DNA from: Corynebacterium sp.
Lineage (GTDB): Bacteria > Actinomycetota > Actinomycetes > Mycobacteriales > Mycobacteriaceae
Assembly: GCF_022712275.1 (NCBI RefSeq)
Contig: NZ_JALAGU010000026.1
Coordinates: 62,001-126,000 of the forward strand
Direction: 5' to 3'
Length of the DNA: 64,000 bases
Shown here: positions 1 to 9,515 of the stretch, piece after piece
Layout of the letters: each line of letters starts with the position of its first letter
Numbering within the stretch: position 1 is the first letter of the stretch
Notes under the pieces: model-generated
Seen by the model: the letters and a program-made list of their open reading frames with translations, nothing else
What the model was told of the DNA's origin: nothing
Database searches by the model: none
Made by a program: the position numbers and the translations under genes

Positions 1-62
1 TGCCGGTTGGTGAGCCTGCACAGCCGTCGTCGCGGGTGAACAACTGTGTGTCTTGCAACCTC

Positions 63-90
63 TTGGCACTCTACCCCGGTTGAGTGCTAA
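63..90 (-). promoter_or_regulatory. CIRCE-like operator upstream of groES (off window)
   Basis: On the minus strand the site reads TTAGCACTC, 10 bases, GAGTGCCAA, close to the HrcA-binding CIRCE element (usual spacer 9). It overlaps the stop codon of tsaD (87-89) and points out of the window to the left, where groES-groEL follow tsaD in related genomes. Identity of the downstream gene is inferred from synteny. Confidence 0.75.
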
Positions 91-2456
91 CGCTCAACCT
101 CTCCGAGTGCCAGCACCGGAACCTCGACGTCCATCGACGGGTCGGTCGCCACCCGCAGCCCGCTCGGCGCGGTCCCCGCCCCGATGAGGTGGGCGGCCAG
201 CGTCGCGATCATCACGCCGTTGTCGGTGCACAGCGGCAGCGGGGGGACGTGCAGCGTCACCCCGGCGGACGCACAGCGTGCGGCGGCCAGGGCACGCAGC
301 CGACGGTTCGCCGACACTCCCCCGCCGAGCAGCAGGACGGATGCCCCGGTGTCGCGGCAGGCCTTCACGGCCTTGGCCGTCAGCACGTCGACCACCGCCT
401 CCTGGAAGGACGCACAGAGGTCCTCGACGGCGACGGTCTCACCGTGGCGTCCCGCCTGTTCGACGAAGCGGGCGACCGCGGTCTTCAGCCCGGAGAAGGA
501 GAAGTCGTAGACCGGGTCGGACTTCTTCGACAGGCCGCGAGGGAAGGGAACGGCGGCCGGATCACCGTTCGCGGCGAGCCGGTCGATGACCGGGCCGCCC
601 GGGTAGCCGAGACCGAGCAGCCGGGCGACCTTGTCGTAGGCCTCGCCGGCGGCGTCGTCGAGGGTGGAGCCGAGTTCAACCATCGGTTTACCCACCCCGT
701 GCACCTCGAGAATCTGGGTGTGACCGCCACTGACCAGCAGGGCGACGGCATGGGGCAGGTCATCGGGGATGTCCTTGTCCCGGTCGGTGCCGTAGGTGTC
801 GCCGGTGTGGAGGGTGTCCACGGCGACGTGACCGCCGAGGTGGTTGACCCCGTAGAAGGGCACCTCCCAGGCCGCGGCACAGGCCTTCGCCGCGGCGGCA
901 CCGACGAGCAGTGCACCGGCCAGACCCGGTCCGACGGTCGCGGAGACGGCGTCCGGGCGGGTGCGTCCGGTGGCCTTCTCCAGGTCGGCGCGGGCTGCCT
1001 GCAAGGTGGGGACGAGTGCCTCCAGGTGTGCACGCGAGGCGATCTCGGGGACCACACCGCCGAACCGGGCGTGCTGCTCCATGGAGGACGCCACGCGGTT
1101 GCTGATCTGTGTGACGCGGGTCTGCCCCTCGCGCTCCCCAAGCTCGACGATGCCGACGCCGGTCTCGTCGCAGGAGCTCTCGATCCCCAAGATGATGCGC
1201 GGGGTGGACGCAGGGGTTCCGGCATTGTCGGTCGCCACGGAGGGCTGCGCGGCCGCCGGGCGGTGCATGGTGAAGGCGTCCGCCCCGGAGGGCTGGTAGT
1301 AGCCCTTCCTCGTGCCGGTGACGTCGAACCCGTAGGCACGGTAGAGGCCGACGGCGGGCTCATTGTCGGTACGGACCTCGAGGAACACCGGGCCACCGTG
1401 ACGGTCGGCGAGTTCGATCAGCGGGTCCATGAGCAGCTTCGACCAGCCGTGGCCCCGGGCGTCCTGGGACAGGGCGATGGTGTGGACCTCGAACTCGGGG
1501 TCGTCCGGCGGACCGGCCATGGCCAGGCCGGCGAAGCCGAGCAGGGTGCCCTCCCGGAACAGGCCGATATAGCGGGTGTGCGGGGCGGCGATCTCGGAAC
1601 GGAAGACCGCGGCCGACCACGGGGAGTCGCCGGCGAAGACGGATTCCTCGATGGCGGCGCAGGCCTCGGCGTCCTCAACGGTCAGTGCGGCGACGACCGG
1701 GGTACCGACGGCCTCGGCGAGATCGACGCCGCTGAAGTCGAGCGCCTCGGAGACCGGCCTGCGGGTCGGCTCGACGGCGTCCGGGCGGCGCAGGTAGAGC
1801 GCACGCAGCGGATCGCCGGGGCGTCGGAGTCCGGCGAGGGTGTGGCGGCGCAGGGCCGCGATGACCAGCCCTTCCGGGGTGGGGTGGGCGTCCTCGTCGG
1901 TGACGGTCCAGGAGGCCGGCACCAGATCGGGCTTCGCCGCGATCTCACGGGTGGCGAGCACGGTCGCGCCCGGGCGCCGCTCGGTGAGGACGCCGGGGGC
2001 GGTCACCGTAGGACCGTCGGTGATGTGGGCGGTGGTGGCGTCCACCACGGACCAGTACCACTCCCGGCGTCGGGCGTCGGAGACGACGAGGACCGGCCCC
2101 TGCTCTTCTGCCGCGCAGGCTGTGGCGACGTGACTCTCGACGCCGTGGACCGGGATGTTCAGCGCCTCGCCGAAGGCCACGCCGGTGGCCATGCCGACCC
2201 GCAGACCGGTGAACGGACCGGGTCCGGTGCCGACGACGACAGCGTCCAGGTCGGCCGGGGACAGGCCCGCCTCGGCGAGGCAGTCGACGATGTTCGGGGT
2301 CAGCACCTCCATGTGCCCACGCGGATTCAGCTCGGTGCGGTGGGCGAGAACGGCGGGAGTGGCAGGGATGCCTGTGGCGCCGGAGAAGTTGTCGGGGATG
2401 TCGACCACCCCGGCGACGACGTAGGAGGTGGACGTGTCGACCGCGAGAACATGCAT
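87..2456 (-). CDS. tsaB-rimI-tsaD: TsaB-RimI-TsaD triple fusion, tRNA t6A37 synthesis plus N-terminal acetyltransferase
   Basis: A single 789-residue frame carries three proteins that are normally separate. Residues ~1-235 are TsaB (starts MHVLAVDTSTS, has GTGPGPFTGLRVG). Residues ~255-395 are a RimI-type GNAT acetyltransferase (acetyl-CoA loop near QDARGHGWSK, then VRTDNEPAVGLYRAYGF). Residues ~412 to the end are TsaD (GIESSCDETG, metal-binding HLGGH, GPGLAGALLVG, CTDNGVMIA). TsaD and TsaB make the threonylcarbamoyl-adenosine at position 37 of ANN-decoding tRNAs with TsaE and TsaC; RimI acetylates ribosomal protein N-termini. The start at 2456 matches the family N-terminus; an upstream in-frame ATG at 2513 lies inside a leader hairpin and is rejected. 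No start codon with a good ribosome site is seen at either domain junction, although internal starts cannot be excluded. Confidence 0.93.
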   Translation of the reverse strand: MHVLAVDTSTSYVVAGVVDIPDNFSGATGIPATPAVLAHRTELNPRGHMEVLTPNIVDCLAEAGLSPADLDAVVVGTGPGPFTGLRVGMATGVAFGEALNIPVHGVESHVATACAAEEQGPVLVVSDARRREWYWSVVDATTAHITDGPTVTAPGVLTERRPGATVLATREIAAKPDLVPASWTVTDEDAHPTPEGLVIAALRRHTLAGLRRPGDPLRALYLRRPDAVEPTRRPVSEALDFSGVDLAEAVGTPVVAALTVEDAEACAAIEESVFAGDSPWSAAVFRSEIAAPHTRYIGLFREGTLLGFAGLAMAGPPDDPEFEVHTIALSQDARGHGWSKLLMDPLIELADRHGGPVFLEVRTDNEPAVGLYRAYGFDVTGTRKGYYQPSGADAFTMHRPAAAQPSVATDNAGTPASTPRIILGIESSCDETGVGIVELGEREGQTRVTQISNRVASSMEQHARFGGVVPEIASRAHLEALVPTLQAARADLEKATGRTRPDAVSATVGPGLAGALLVGAAAAKACAAAWEVPFYGVNHLGGHVAVDTLHTGDTYGTDRDKDIPDDLPHAVALLVSGGHTQILEVHGVGKPMVELGSTLDDAAGEAYDKVARLLGLGYPGGPVIDRLAANGDPAAVPFPRGLSKKSDPVYDFSFSGLKTAVARFVEQAGRHGETVAVEDLCASFQEAVVDVLTAKAVKACRDTGASVLLLGGGVSANRRLRALAAARCASAGVTLHVPPLPLCTDNGVMIATLAAHLIGAGTAPSGLRVATDPSMDVEVPVLALGEVER

Positions 2457-2498
2457 GACCACGGATTCTACTTCCCCCGCCCCCGGTGAAGATAAGGC

Positions 2499-2535
2499 GG
2501 AACCCCGCTGCACTCTCCATTTGCAGCGGGGTTCC
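2499..2535 (-). other. Leader hairpin upstream of the tsaB-rimI-tsaD gene
   Basis: A perfect 13-bp inverted repeat (GGAACCCCGCTGC and its complement, 11-base loop) lies 42 bases before the fusion gene start. A promoter-like pair lies upstream of it (2570-2598), so the hairpin would sit in the 5' leader of the transcript. It could be an attenuator or a read-through terminator for tsaE; there is no long T-run. Confidence 0.6.
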
Positions 2536-2569
2536 TGTTGGATACACCCCTCACAGTGATCCGAGACCC

Positions 2570-2598
2570 ATTATGCACGTGATGCGTCATCTACACAA
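2570..2598 (-). promoter_or_regulatory. Putative promoter of the tsaB-rimI-tsaD gene
   Basis: Minus-strand TTGTGT (-35) and CATAAT (-10) with a 17-base spacer. It follows the tsaE terminator and predicts a leader of roughly 105 bases. This is a motif match only. Confidence 0.5.
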
Positions 2599-2623
2599 TC
2601 CCTTGCACCCGATTTCTTCCGGA

Positions 2624-2640
2624 AACCCCCGTCGGGGGTT
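2624..2640 (-). terminator. Terminator after tsaE
   Basis: AACCCCC, a 3-base loop and GGGGGTT, starting about 18 bases after the tsaE stop and followed by TTTCC on the minus strand. This fits a rho-independent terminator ending glmS-alr-tsaE transcripts. Confidence 0.6.
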
Positions 2641-2657
2641 AAACACAGGGGGAGTAA

Positions 2658-3239
2658 TTAATGAGTCTTGCCTCTGTCGATCCAGGTCCACAGCAGGTCA
2701 CGTGGCTCATCGTCATCAGCGAGAGCATCAGTCTCCTCTGCGCCTTCATCACGCACGATCTCCACGTCGATGACCCGGGTCGACAGGGTCTCCACCACTC
2801 CTCTGCCCCACTCCGCGACGAGCACCCGGTCCCCCAGGTCATCGTCGACGTCGAGGGACTCCAGGATGTCGAGCACCGCCTCGCGGGGGATGTCCGCGCC
2901 CTCCTCGCTGACGGCGGTGTGCACCGCGTCTCCGAGCAGCCGGTAGGCGTCCATGTGGAGCAGGCCGACACCGGGCGTCCCGTCGGGGCGGCTACCGGCC
3001 TTGTGCTCCCGGATGATGGTGAAGGTCGGCGACTGCACGCGACCCTTCGCCCCCAGGCCACGGACAAGCCCCTGGGTGAAGGTGGTCTTCCCGGCCCCCA
3101 GGGGCCCGGTGAGCACGACCACGTCGCCGGCCTGCAGAACCGCACCGAGCTGCTCGCCGAACTGACGCATGGCCTCCGCAGAGGATGCCGGCACCGTCCC
3201 GGACGGGGCGGTGAAGTCGGCGGTGACATCCACGCCCAT
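2658..3239 (-). CDS. tsaE: tRNA t6A biosynthesis ATPase TsaE
   Basis: A 193-residue P-loop protein of the TsaE (YjeE) family, which drives the TsaB-TsaD complex that makes t6A on tRNA. The Walker A motif GPLGAGKTTFTQG is at about residues 45-57, followed by the family segment SPTFTIIREH and LLHMDAYRL. The C-terminus is longer and more acidic than in E. coli TsaE (about 150 residues). The gene sits 3 bases after alr and directly before the gene carrying its two partners, so the ATPase and its complex are adjacent but separated by a terminator and a new promoter. Confidence 0.93.
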   Translation of the reverse strand: MGVDVTADFTAPSGTVPASSAEAMRQFGEQLGAVLQAGDVVVLTGPLGAGKTTFTQGLVRGLGAKGRVQSPTFTIIREHKAGSRPDGTPGVGLLHMDAYRLLGDAVHTAVSEEGADIPREAVLDILESLDVDDDLGDRVLVAEWGRGVVETLSTRVIDVEIVRDEGAEETDALADDDEPRDLLWTWIDRGKTH

Positions 3240-3242
3240 GGT

Positions 3243-4352
3243 TCACTCCCCCACGGGAATGGTCCGGCGGGCCACACGGCCGCCACGCGGCATGGTGAGG
3301 ATCTCGTAGTCGATGGTGCCCGCCGCGTCCGCGATCTCGCGGACGCTGCGTCCTCCCTCGCCGAAGATGACCGCCCAGTCACCGGGGCGCACCGACGCGC
3401 CCGGCCCTTCCGCGGCCACCGGTCCGAGGTCCACGACGATCTGGTCCATGCACACCCGGCCGATCTGCGGGTACCACGTACCGTCGATCGTCACGCCGAA
3501 GTTGCCGGACATCGCCCGGGGCAGGCCGTCGGCGTAGCCCATGGCGACCACGGCGGTGCGGTGGTCCTCCGGGGCGATCCAGTGGTGCCCGTAACTGACA
3601 CCCTCGCCCTTCTCCACGACACGGGTGGTGACGACCTTCGCACGCAACGTCATCGCGGGACGCAGTTCCACACCGCTGGGGATCGCACACGGGTCCACCC
3701 CGTAGATCCCGACGCCGGGACGCACCATCTCGTGGCGCAGATCCACCCGCGACAGAGCCGCCGGGGTGTTCGCGATATGGTTGACCGGGACGTCGATGCC
3801 GCGGGCACGGCACTCGCCGATGCGGGCGGAGAAGCGTTTCTCCTGCAGATCCGTCGTCGGGGACAGCGGGTCGTCCGCACTGGCGAAGTGAGAGAACAGA
3901 CCGGTGACATCGAGCAGACCGGCGTCGACGGCGGCCTCGGCGGCATCCAGGGCGGCGGGCCACTCCGTCGGGCTGATGCCGGAGCGGGACAGCCCGGTGT
4001 CCACCATCAGGCCGACCTTCAGCGGGCGTCCTGCTGCGGCGGACTCGGCGGCGGTGGAGACAGCGGCCTCCAGGTGTGCCAGCGAGGGGATCCCGAGGGT
4101 GATGTCCTGTTCGGCGGCACCGCGCAGGTCCTCCCCGACGATCCATATCCACGCGGTGACCGGGGCACTGACCCCGGCGTCCCGCAGTGCAAGGGCCTCA
4201 CCGAGCGTGGCGACGCCGAGCTCTGCAGCGCCGGCGTCCACTGCAGTGCGGGCCACATCGGCCATGCCGTGGTTGTAGCCGTCGGCCTTCACCACGGCCA
4301 TGACGCCCGCCGGGGCGACGAGCCCCGCCAGCGTGCGCACATTGTGCGCCAC
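3243..4352 (-). CDS. alr: Alanine racemase
   Basis: PLP-dependent racemase supplying D-alanine for peptidoglycan. The PLP lysine lies in MAVVKADGYNHG and the opposing catalytic tyrosine in VSYGHHW; IGRVCMDQ is also typical. The only start codon that opens the frame near the N-terminus is GTG at 4352, giving 369 residues. However, conserved family residues (ETVIDLNA, the first beta strand) are encoded in frame just upstream without any ATG, GTG or TTG before the glmS stop. The start is therefore uncertain: a rare start codon, a sequence error, or a slightly shortened enzyme. It lies in the glmS-alr-tsaE run. Confidence 0.9.
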   Translation of the reverse strand: MAHNVRTLAGLVAPAGVMAVVKADGYNHGMADVARTAVDAGAAELGVATLGEALALRDAGVSAPVTAWIWIVGEDLRGAAEQDITLGIPSLAHLEAAVSTAAESAAAGRPLKVGLMVDTGLSRSGISPTEWPAALDAAEAAVDAGLLDVTGLFSHFASADDPLSPTTDLQEKRFSARIGECRARGIDVPVNHIANTPAALSRVDLRHEMVRPGVGIYGVDPCAIPSGVELRPAMTLRAKVVTTRVVEKGEGVSYGHHWIAPEDHRTAVVAMGYADGLPRAMSGNFGVTIDGTWYPQIGRVCMDQIVVDLGPVAAEGPGASVRPGDWAVIFGEGGRSVREIADAAGTIDYEILTMPRGGRVARRTIPVGE

Positions 4353-4428
4353 CGCATTGAGGTCGATGACTGTTTCAGCGAGGACGTGCGTGGTGTCCGT
4401 GGTTCCGTTCCTTCGTCTTGTGTGGTGG

Positions 4429-6312
<1,884 letters not shown>

Positions 6313-6385
6313 GCGCACCACCCTACCGAGACAGTCGTTCCGGGGGTTACTCCGGTGTGCCTGAGGGTGTCCGGTCGACTGGTAG

Positions 6386-6401
6386 GGAACCCGTATGTTC
6401 C
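6386..6401. promoter_or_regulatory. Small palindrome between glmS and the following plus-strand genes
   Basis: GGAAC, six bases, GTTCC in the divergent intergenic region. It resembles an operator half-site pair but matches no regulator that can be named; the 6-base spacer does not fit the LexA box. Confidence 0.25.
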
Positions 6402-6441
6402 GTCCATGGACTTCGGACGTGACGGTCCTGATGTTCTTCCC

Positions 6442-6460
6442 CGGAAGCATCCTGCTTCCG
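6442..6460 (+). other. Hairpin upstream of the 40-residue peptide gene
   Basis: Perfect 8-bp stem CGGAAGCA/TGCTTCCG with a 3-base loop, inside a short possible leader frame (6405-6489, 27 codons). It may be a leader structure; no T-run follows. Confidence 0.35.
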
Positions 6461-6516
6461 ACCCCTACCAGGATCCCCTGTCCATCTGACTCACAAAGAA
6501 CTGTCCGGAATGAAGA

Positions 6517-6639
6517 ATGAAGACTCTCGCCGTCGGTGGCTACCAGCTGACCCCGGCCGACTTCGGCAATCCCCGTGTCGCTGGTCAGGGCGGCCAGTTC
6601 GTCCAGGTTCCCGGCGGTTGGGCACTGCTGCCGTTCTGA
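6517..6639 (+). CDS. Small uncharacterised protein (40 residues)
   Basis: Encodes MKTLAVGGYQ followed by a Gly/Pro/aromatic-rich tail ending GGWALLPF. GGAATGAAG just upstream gives a weak ribosome site. No membrane segment and no known motif are visible. It precedes the hydrolase-like gene by 12 bases and probably shares its transcript. The function is not recognised; it could also be a spurious small frame, though its composition and its place right before a real gene favour a true gene. Confidence 0.5.
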   Translation: MKTLAVGGYQLTPADFGNPRVAGQGGQFVQVPGGWALLPF

Positions 6640-6651
6640 TCCCCTATCATT

Positions 6652-7611
6652 GTGACCGTGGCTGAGAATGTGAAGAACCTGATCGCCCGCCTCGGCAGGC
6701 CCGGTCCCTATGACGTCCATGTCGGCGACCTCGGTGTCGCCGGACTGCCGGGGCGGGTCTACGTACCCGTCAACGGGTCCGGTGGCGCCGGTCGTTCCGG
6801 ACGCAGGAAGCGCACCTCGGTGCCCGGTCTGGTGTTCGCGCACGACTGGCGGATCTCGGCAGACGCCTACCACGTCACGCTGCGGAACCTGGCGAGCTGG
6901 GGCATCGCCGTCGCAGCTCCGGACACCGAAACCGGCTTCCGGCCTGACCACCGCGGCTTCGCCGCCGACCTGGAATCTTCACTGAAGATCCTCGCCGGCG
7001 TGAAGCTCGGTGACGGCGCCACGGTCGTCGACGTCAACCGTCTGTACCTCGCCGGTCACGGCATGGGTGCCGGTACTGCGGTGCTCGCGGCGGCGGGCCG
7101 TCCGGTCACCACGCCGAGCTCCGGTGACACCCCGTCCCTGGCCGGCGTCATCGCCGTGTACCCGTCGGACACCACCCCCAGCTGCTACGAGGCCGCCCGT
7201 GTCGTGGAGGCGCCCGGCCTGGTGCTGGAGGCGGGGCGCCCCGGTTCAGTACCCACAGGCAATGCGGGACGTCTCGCCGCGAACTGGCGTGGCCCGGTGG
7301 GCTACCGCAAGATCCTCAAGGGCAGCCCGGCGGGGTTCAGCGAGCCGGTGCTGCGCAAGGTCGGCATCGGTGGCGCGGGTCTCGAGTTCGCAGTCCAGGA
7401 GCTGGTGCGTGCACTCATCATCGGCTTCATCGCCGGCGACGGCGCGGTGGAAAACGGGGAGGCGAAAGCCTTCACTCCGCTGCACCGGTTCGGTGCGGAT
7501 CTCCCCGACATCAAGGGAACCTCGACGGCGACGCGTCGGGAACTGTTCGAGTCCTTCCCCGAGTTCTTCGACCCGGGTGAGAAGCTGCAGGACGCTATCC
7601 TTCACCGCTGA
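6652..7611 (+). CDS. Alpha/beta-hydrolase-like protein lacking the nucleophile serine
   Basis: A 319-residue protein of the dienelactone hydrolase/PET-hydrolase-like fold: GLVFAHDW strand-turn near residues 59-66, the nucleophile-elbow region YLAGHGMGAG at 132-141, and PGLVLEAG strand. In active members the elbow reads GHSMGG; here residue 137 is Gly instead of Ser, so hydrolysis by the usual triad is not expected. No signal peptide is seen. The start is GTG at 6652 (a second GTG lies at 6658). It is cotranscribed with the small peptide gene and lies next to glmS. It may be a binding or regulatory pseudoenzyme. Confidence 0.8.
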   Translation: MTVAENVKNLIARLGRPGPYDVHVGDLGVAGLPGRVYVPVNGSGGAGRSGRRKRTSVPGLVFAHDWRISADAYHVTLRNLASWGIAVAAPDTETGFRPDHRGFAADLESSLKILAGVKLGDGATVVDVNRLYLAGHGMGAGTAVLAAAGRPVTTPSSGDTPSLAGVIAVYPSDTTPSCYEAARVVEAPGLVLEAGRPGSVPTGNAGRLAANWRGPVGYRKILKGSPAGFSEPVLRKVGIGGAGLEFAVQELVRALIIGFIAGDGAVENGEAKAFTPLHRFGADLPDIKGTSTATRRELFESFPEFFDPGEKLQDAILHR

Positions 7612-7645
7612 CCTGTGGTCGGTGGCCCGTTACGGGCCGCCCGGT

Positions 7646-8008
7646 TCAGGGGAACCGGGCATTGAAGAGGTCGTCGGGGGACCTGCCCTGCCGGGCCGGT
7701 GGGATCCGGTGGGGTGCCTCGGCATTCCCGTCCCGGTCCGCCTGTCCGGCGACCTTCTCCAGGCTGCGACGGAGGGTGTCCGGCAGATCCTTGTCCGCCA
7801 TCACCGCCTCCACCTCTGCGGTGAACTTCCGCAGCACCTCGGTCTGGGCACGGTAGGCCTCGACGAAGTCCTCGCTGGCCCGACGCATGCTGCCGAGGTA
7901 TTCGTCCATCACCGCCCGGTGGGCGTCACTCATCTGTGTGGGGCGTGCAGTCTCTGACACAGCACCTGTCGCGGTGCCTGTCGCGGTGCCTGTCACGGAA
8001 TCTGTCAT
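7646..8008 (-). CDS. Uncharacterised 120-residue protein of the ESX-4 neighbourhood
   Basis: Begins MTDSVTGTATG, encoded by four imperfect 12-bp repeats, then a helical middle (MDEYLGSMRRASEDFVEAY, likely coiled coil) and a polar tail. AGGAGAG lies about 6 bases before the ATG at 8008. It is the last of three consecutive minus-strand genes of unknown role downstream of glmM. No transmembrane segment is seen. The helical, WXG-less character would allow a secreted ESX partner, but this is inference from location only. Confidence 0.65.
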   Translation of the reverse strand: MTDSVTGTATGTATGAVSETARPTQMSDAHRAVMDEYLGSMRRASEDFVEAYRAQTEVLRKFTAEVEAVMADKDLPDTLRRSLEKVAGQADRDGNAEAPHRIPPARQGRSPDDLFNARFP

Positions 8009-8043
8009 GGTCTCTCTCCTGTTTCAGATGGGCCCGGTGGCGG

Positions 8044-9066
8044 TCACCAGGCGTCGGCGGACTCGGGCGTGGTGCCGGTGGATACGCCGGCGTCGGTCGT
8101 CCAGATGTCCGGGTTCCACCCGTCGGTCGCGACGTCCCCTGCATCCCCGGCATCCCCGGCTGATGCAGTCTCCGGGGTCTCCCCGACAGCTGCCGGTGAC
8201 ACCGGCGGGGTGTCCTCCGCGGCCGGGGCGGTGCCCACCTCGGCGACGACAGTCGGGGCGCCCGTGGCGTCCGGCAGCCGGTCGGTCTTGTCGAAGCCGT
8301 GGACCGGGTCCACGCTGGGCTCCGGTTCAGGACAGGTCGGCTCGGGTGCCGGTTCAGGGCAGTCGGACGGCCCGGCGGCGGGCTCCCCGGCGGACTCCAC
8401 GGTGAACTCCGCGGCCATCTCCAACGCGCCACCGACGGCGACTGCGGCACCGCCCCCGACGGCCAGACCTGCCGCCCCGCCGGCACCGGCGATGAGCATG
8501 TCGTCGGCGGCCGGGAAACAGTCACCGACTGTGATGTCGACCAGCGCCTCCAGGCCGTTGTTGCGTTGACCGAGCATGTCGGACACCACCGTCACCGCCC
8601 CCTGCACCATGCCGGCGGCGGCATCACCGGCACCGCACGCCAGTGCGGTGGACGCCAACCCGCACACGTCCTCGACGAAAGCACTGATCTCCTCCGCGCA
8701 CCCTGCGGTCAGCTGGTCCATCGCCCCGGCGCAGCTGCCCACCGAGCTCACCGCGTCCTGCCAGAGTCCACTGTGGGAGACGAGAGCGTCCCCGGCGTCA
8801 CAGAGTCCCTGGCTCGGCACCCCGCCGCCGATACCTTCGATCACCCCGGCGGCCTCGGTGACCAGTGGAGCGATCTGAGCCGCCGAGTCCACGACCGTGC
8901 CACCGGCACCGGCGACCGCGGTGATGGTGGCGGTGTCCAGACCCCGGGTGAATTCCCCCAGCTCGCACATCCGGCGCACCGGTTCCGGCGGACAGCCGGT
9001 CTGCTCCGCGGTGGCGGCGAGTGTACCGAGGGCGGCGTCCGTCTCGGCCCTGGCAACGGTGGTCAC
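8044..9066 (-). CDS. Uncharacterised Ala/Pro-rich protein, positional counterpart of Rv3439c
   Basis: A 340-residue protein whose GTG start overlaps the preceding stop (GTGA). The N-terminal half is helical with many cysteines (CELGEF, GLCDAGD, GSCAGAM, GCAEEIS, DVCGLAS). A hydrophobic Gly/Ala stretch (AGGAAGLAVGGGAAVAVGG) follows, then a Pro/Glu/Cys-rich tail. In Mycobacterium tuberculosis an alanine/proline-rich protein occupies the same place beside glmM and ESX-4; homology is inferred from position, not alignment. It may be a membrane-associated or secreted ESX-4-linked protein. Function is not known. Confidence 0.65.
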   Translation of the reverse strand: MTTVARAETDAALGTLAATAEQTGCPPEPVRRMCELGEFTRGLDTATITAVAGAGGTVVDSAAQIAPLVTEAAGVIEGIGGGVPSQGLCDAGDALVSHSGLWQDAVSSVGSCAGAMDQLTAGCAEEISAFVEDVCGLASTALACGAGDAAAGMVQGAVTVVSDMLGQRNNGLEALVDITVGDCFPAADDMLIAGAGGAAGLAVGGGAAVAVGGALEMAAEFTVESAGEPAAGPSDCPEPAPEPTCPEPEPSVDPVHGFDKTDRLPDATGAPTVVAEVGTAPAAEDTPPVSPAAVGETPETASAGDAGDAGDVATDGWNPDIWTTDAGVSTGTTPESADAW

Positions 9067-9407
9067 CGGAGACCACCCCCGCCGGTCGTCCGTCCGGTGT
9101 CTGCGACCGTCCCGGCCGACCGGTGGTCCGCACCGGCGATACGCTGCACCGACCGTTGTGCGTCCTCCAGTCCTGCCCGGATCCGGCGCAGGTGCTCCGC
9201 GCGGGTGTCCTGCGCACCGGCCAACAGCGCGACGACCGCCGCACCCCTGATCCCCAGCCCCTGACCGAAGGACGCCGCGGACGGCGTCGCTGGTGATGTC
9301 TCCGGTCGCGTCCCCGGTCCGGCGGCGTCGACCGCGGCCAGAGCGGCGGTGACGGCGTCCCTTCCCCGGTCCGGATCGACGGACATCCGGTCCGTATGTG
9401 CCCTCAC
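9063..9407 (-). CDS. Uncharacterised 114-residue protein, positional counterpart of Rv3440c
   Basis: A GTG start at 9407 is supported by GAGGAGG seven bases upstream. The helical core (GAAVVALLAGAQDTRAEHLR, GLEDAQRSVQRI) resembles small ESX-associated helical proteins, with a Gly/Thr-rich tail. It overlaps the next gene by four bases, indicating translational coupling. It is the first gene of the three-gene block after glmM. No enzyme motif is visible. Confidence 0.65.
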   Translation of the reverse strand: MRAHTDRMSVDPDRGRDAVTAALAAVDAAGPGTRPETSPATPSAASFGQGLGIRGAAVVALLAGAQDTRAEHLRRIRAGLEDAQRSVQRIAGADHRSAGTVADTGRTTGGGGLR

Positions 9408-9515
9408 AGTGGTCCTCCTCCCCTGCCACGCCCCGGTGGCGGACAGTCATACCCCTGTTTGACTCCACCGGGGCCCGGAAGGTTCCCGCACCACCACGAA
9501 TACTGCCGGGAAATA

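Noticed and set aside
84..2489. An 801-codon open frame on the plus strand opposite the TsaB-RimI-TsaD gene
   Set aside because: Opposite-strand frame forced open by the high GC content; Gly/Arg/Asp-rich composition without any motif, while the minus strand encodes three recognisable families.
2457..2513. Longer N-terminus for the fusion protein starting at 2513
   Set aside because: The extra 19 residues are not TsaB-like, and the ATG lies inside the loop of the leader hairpin.
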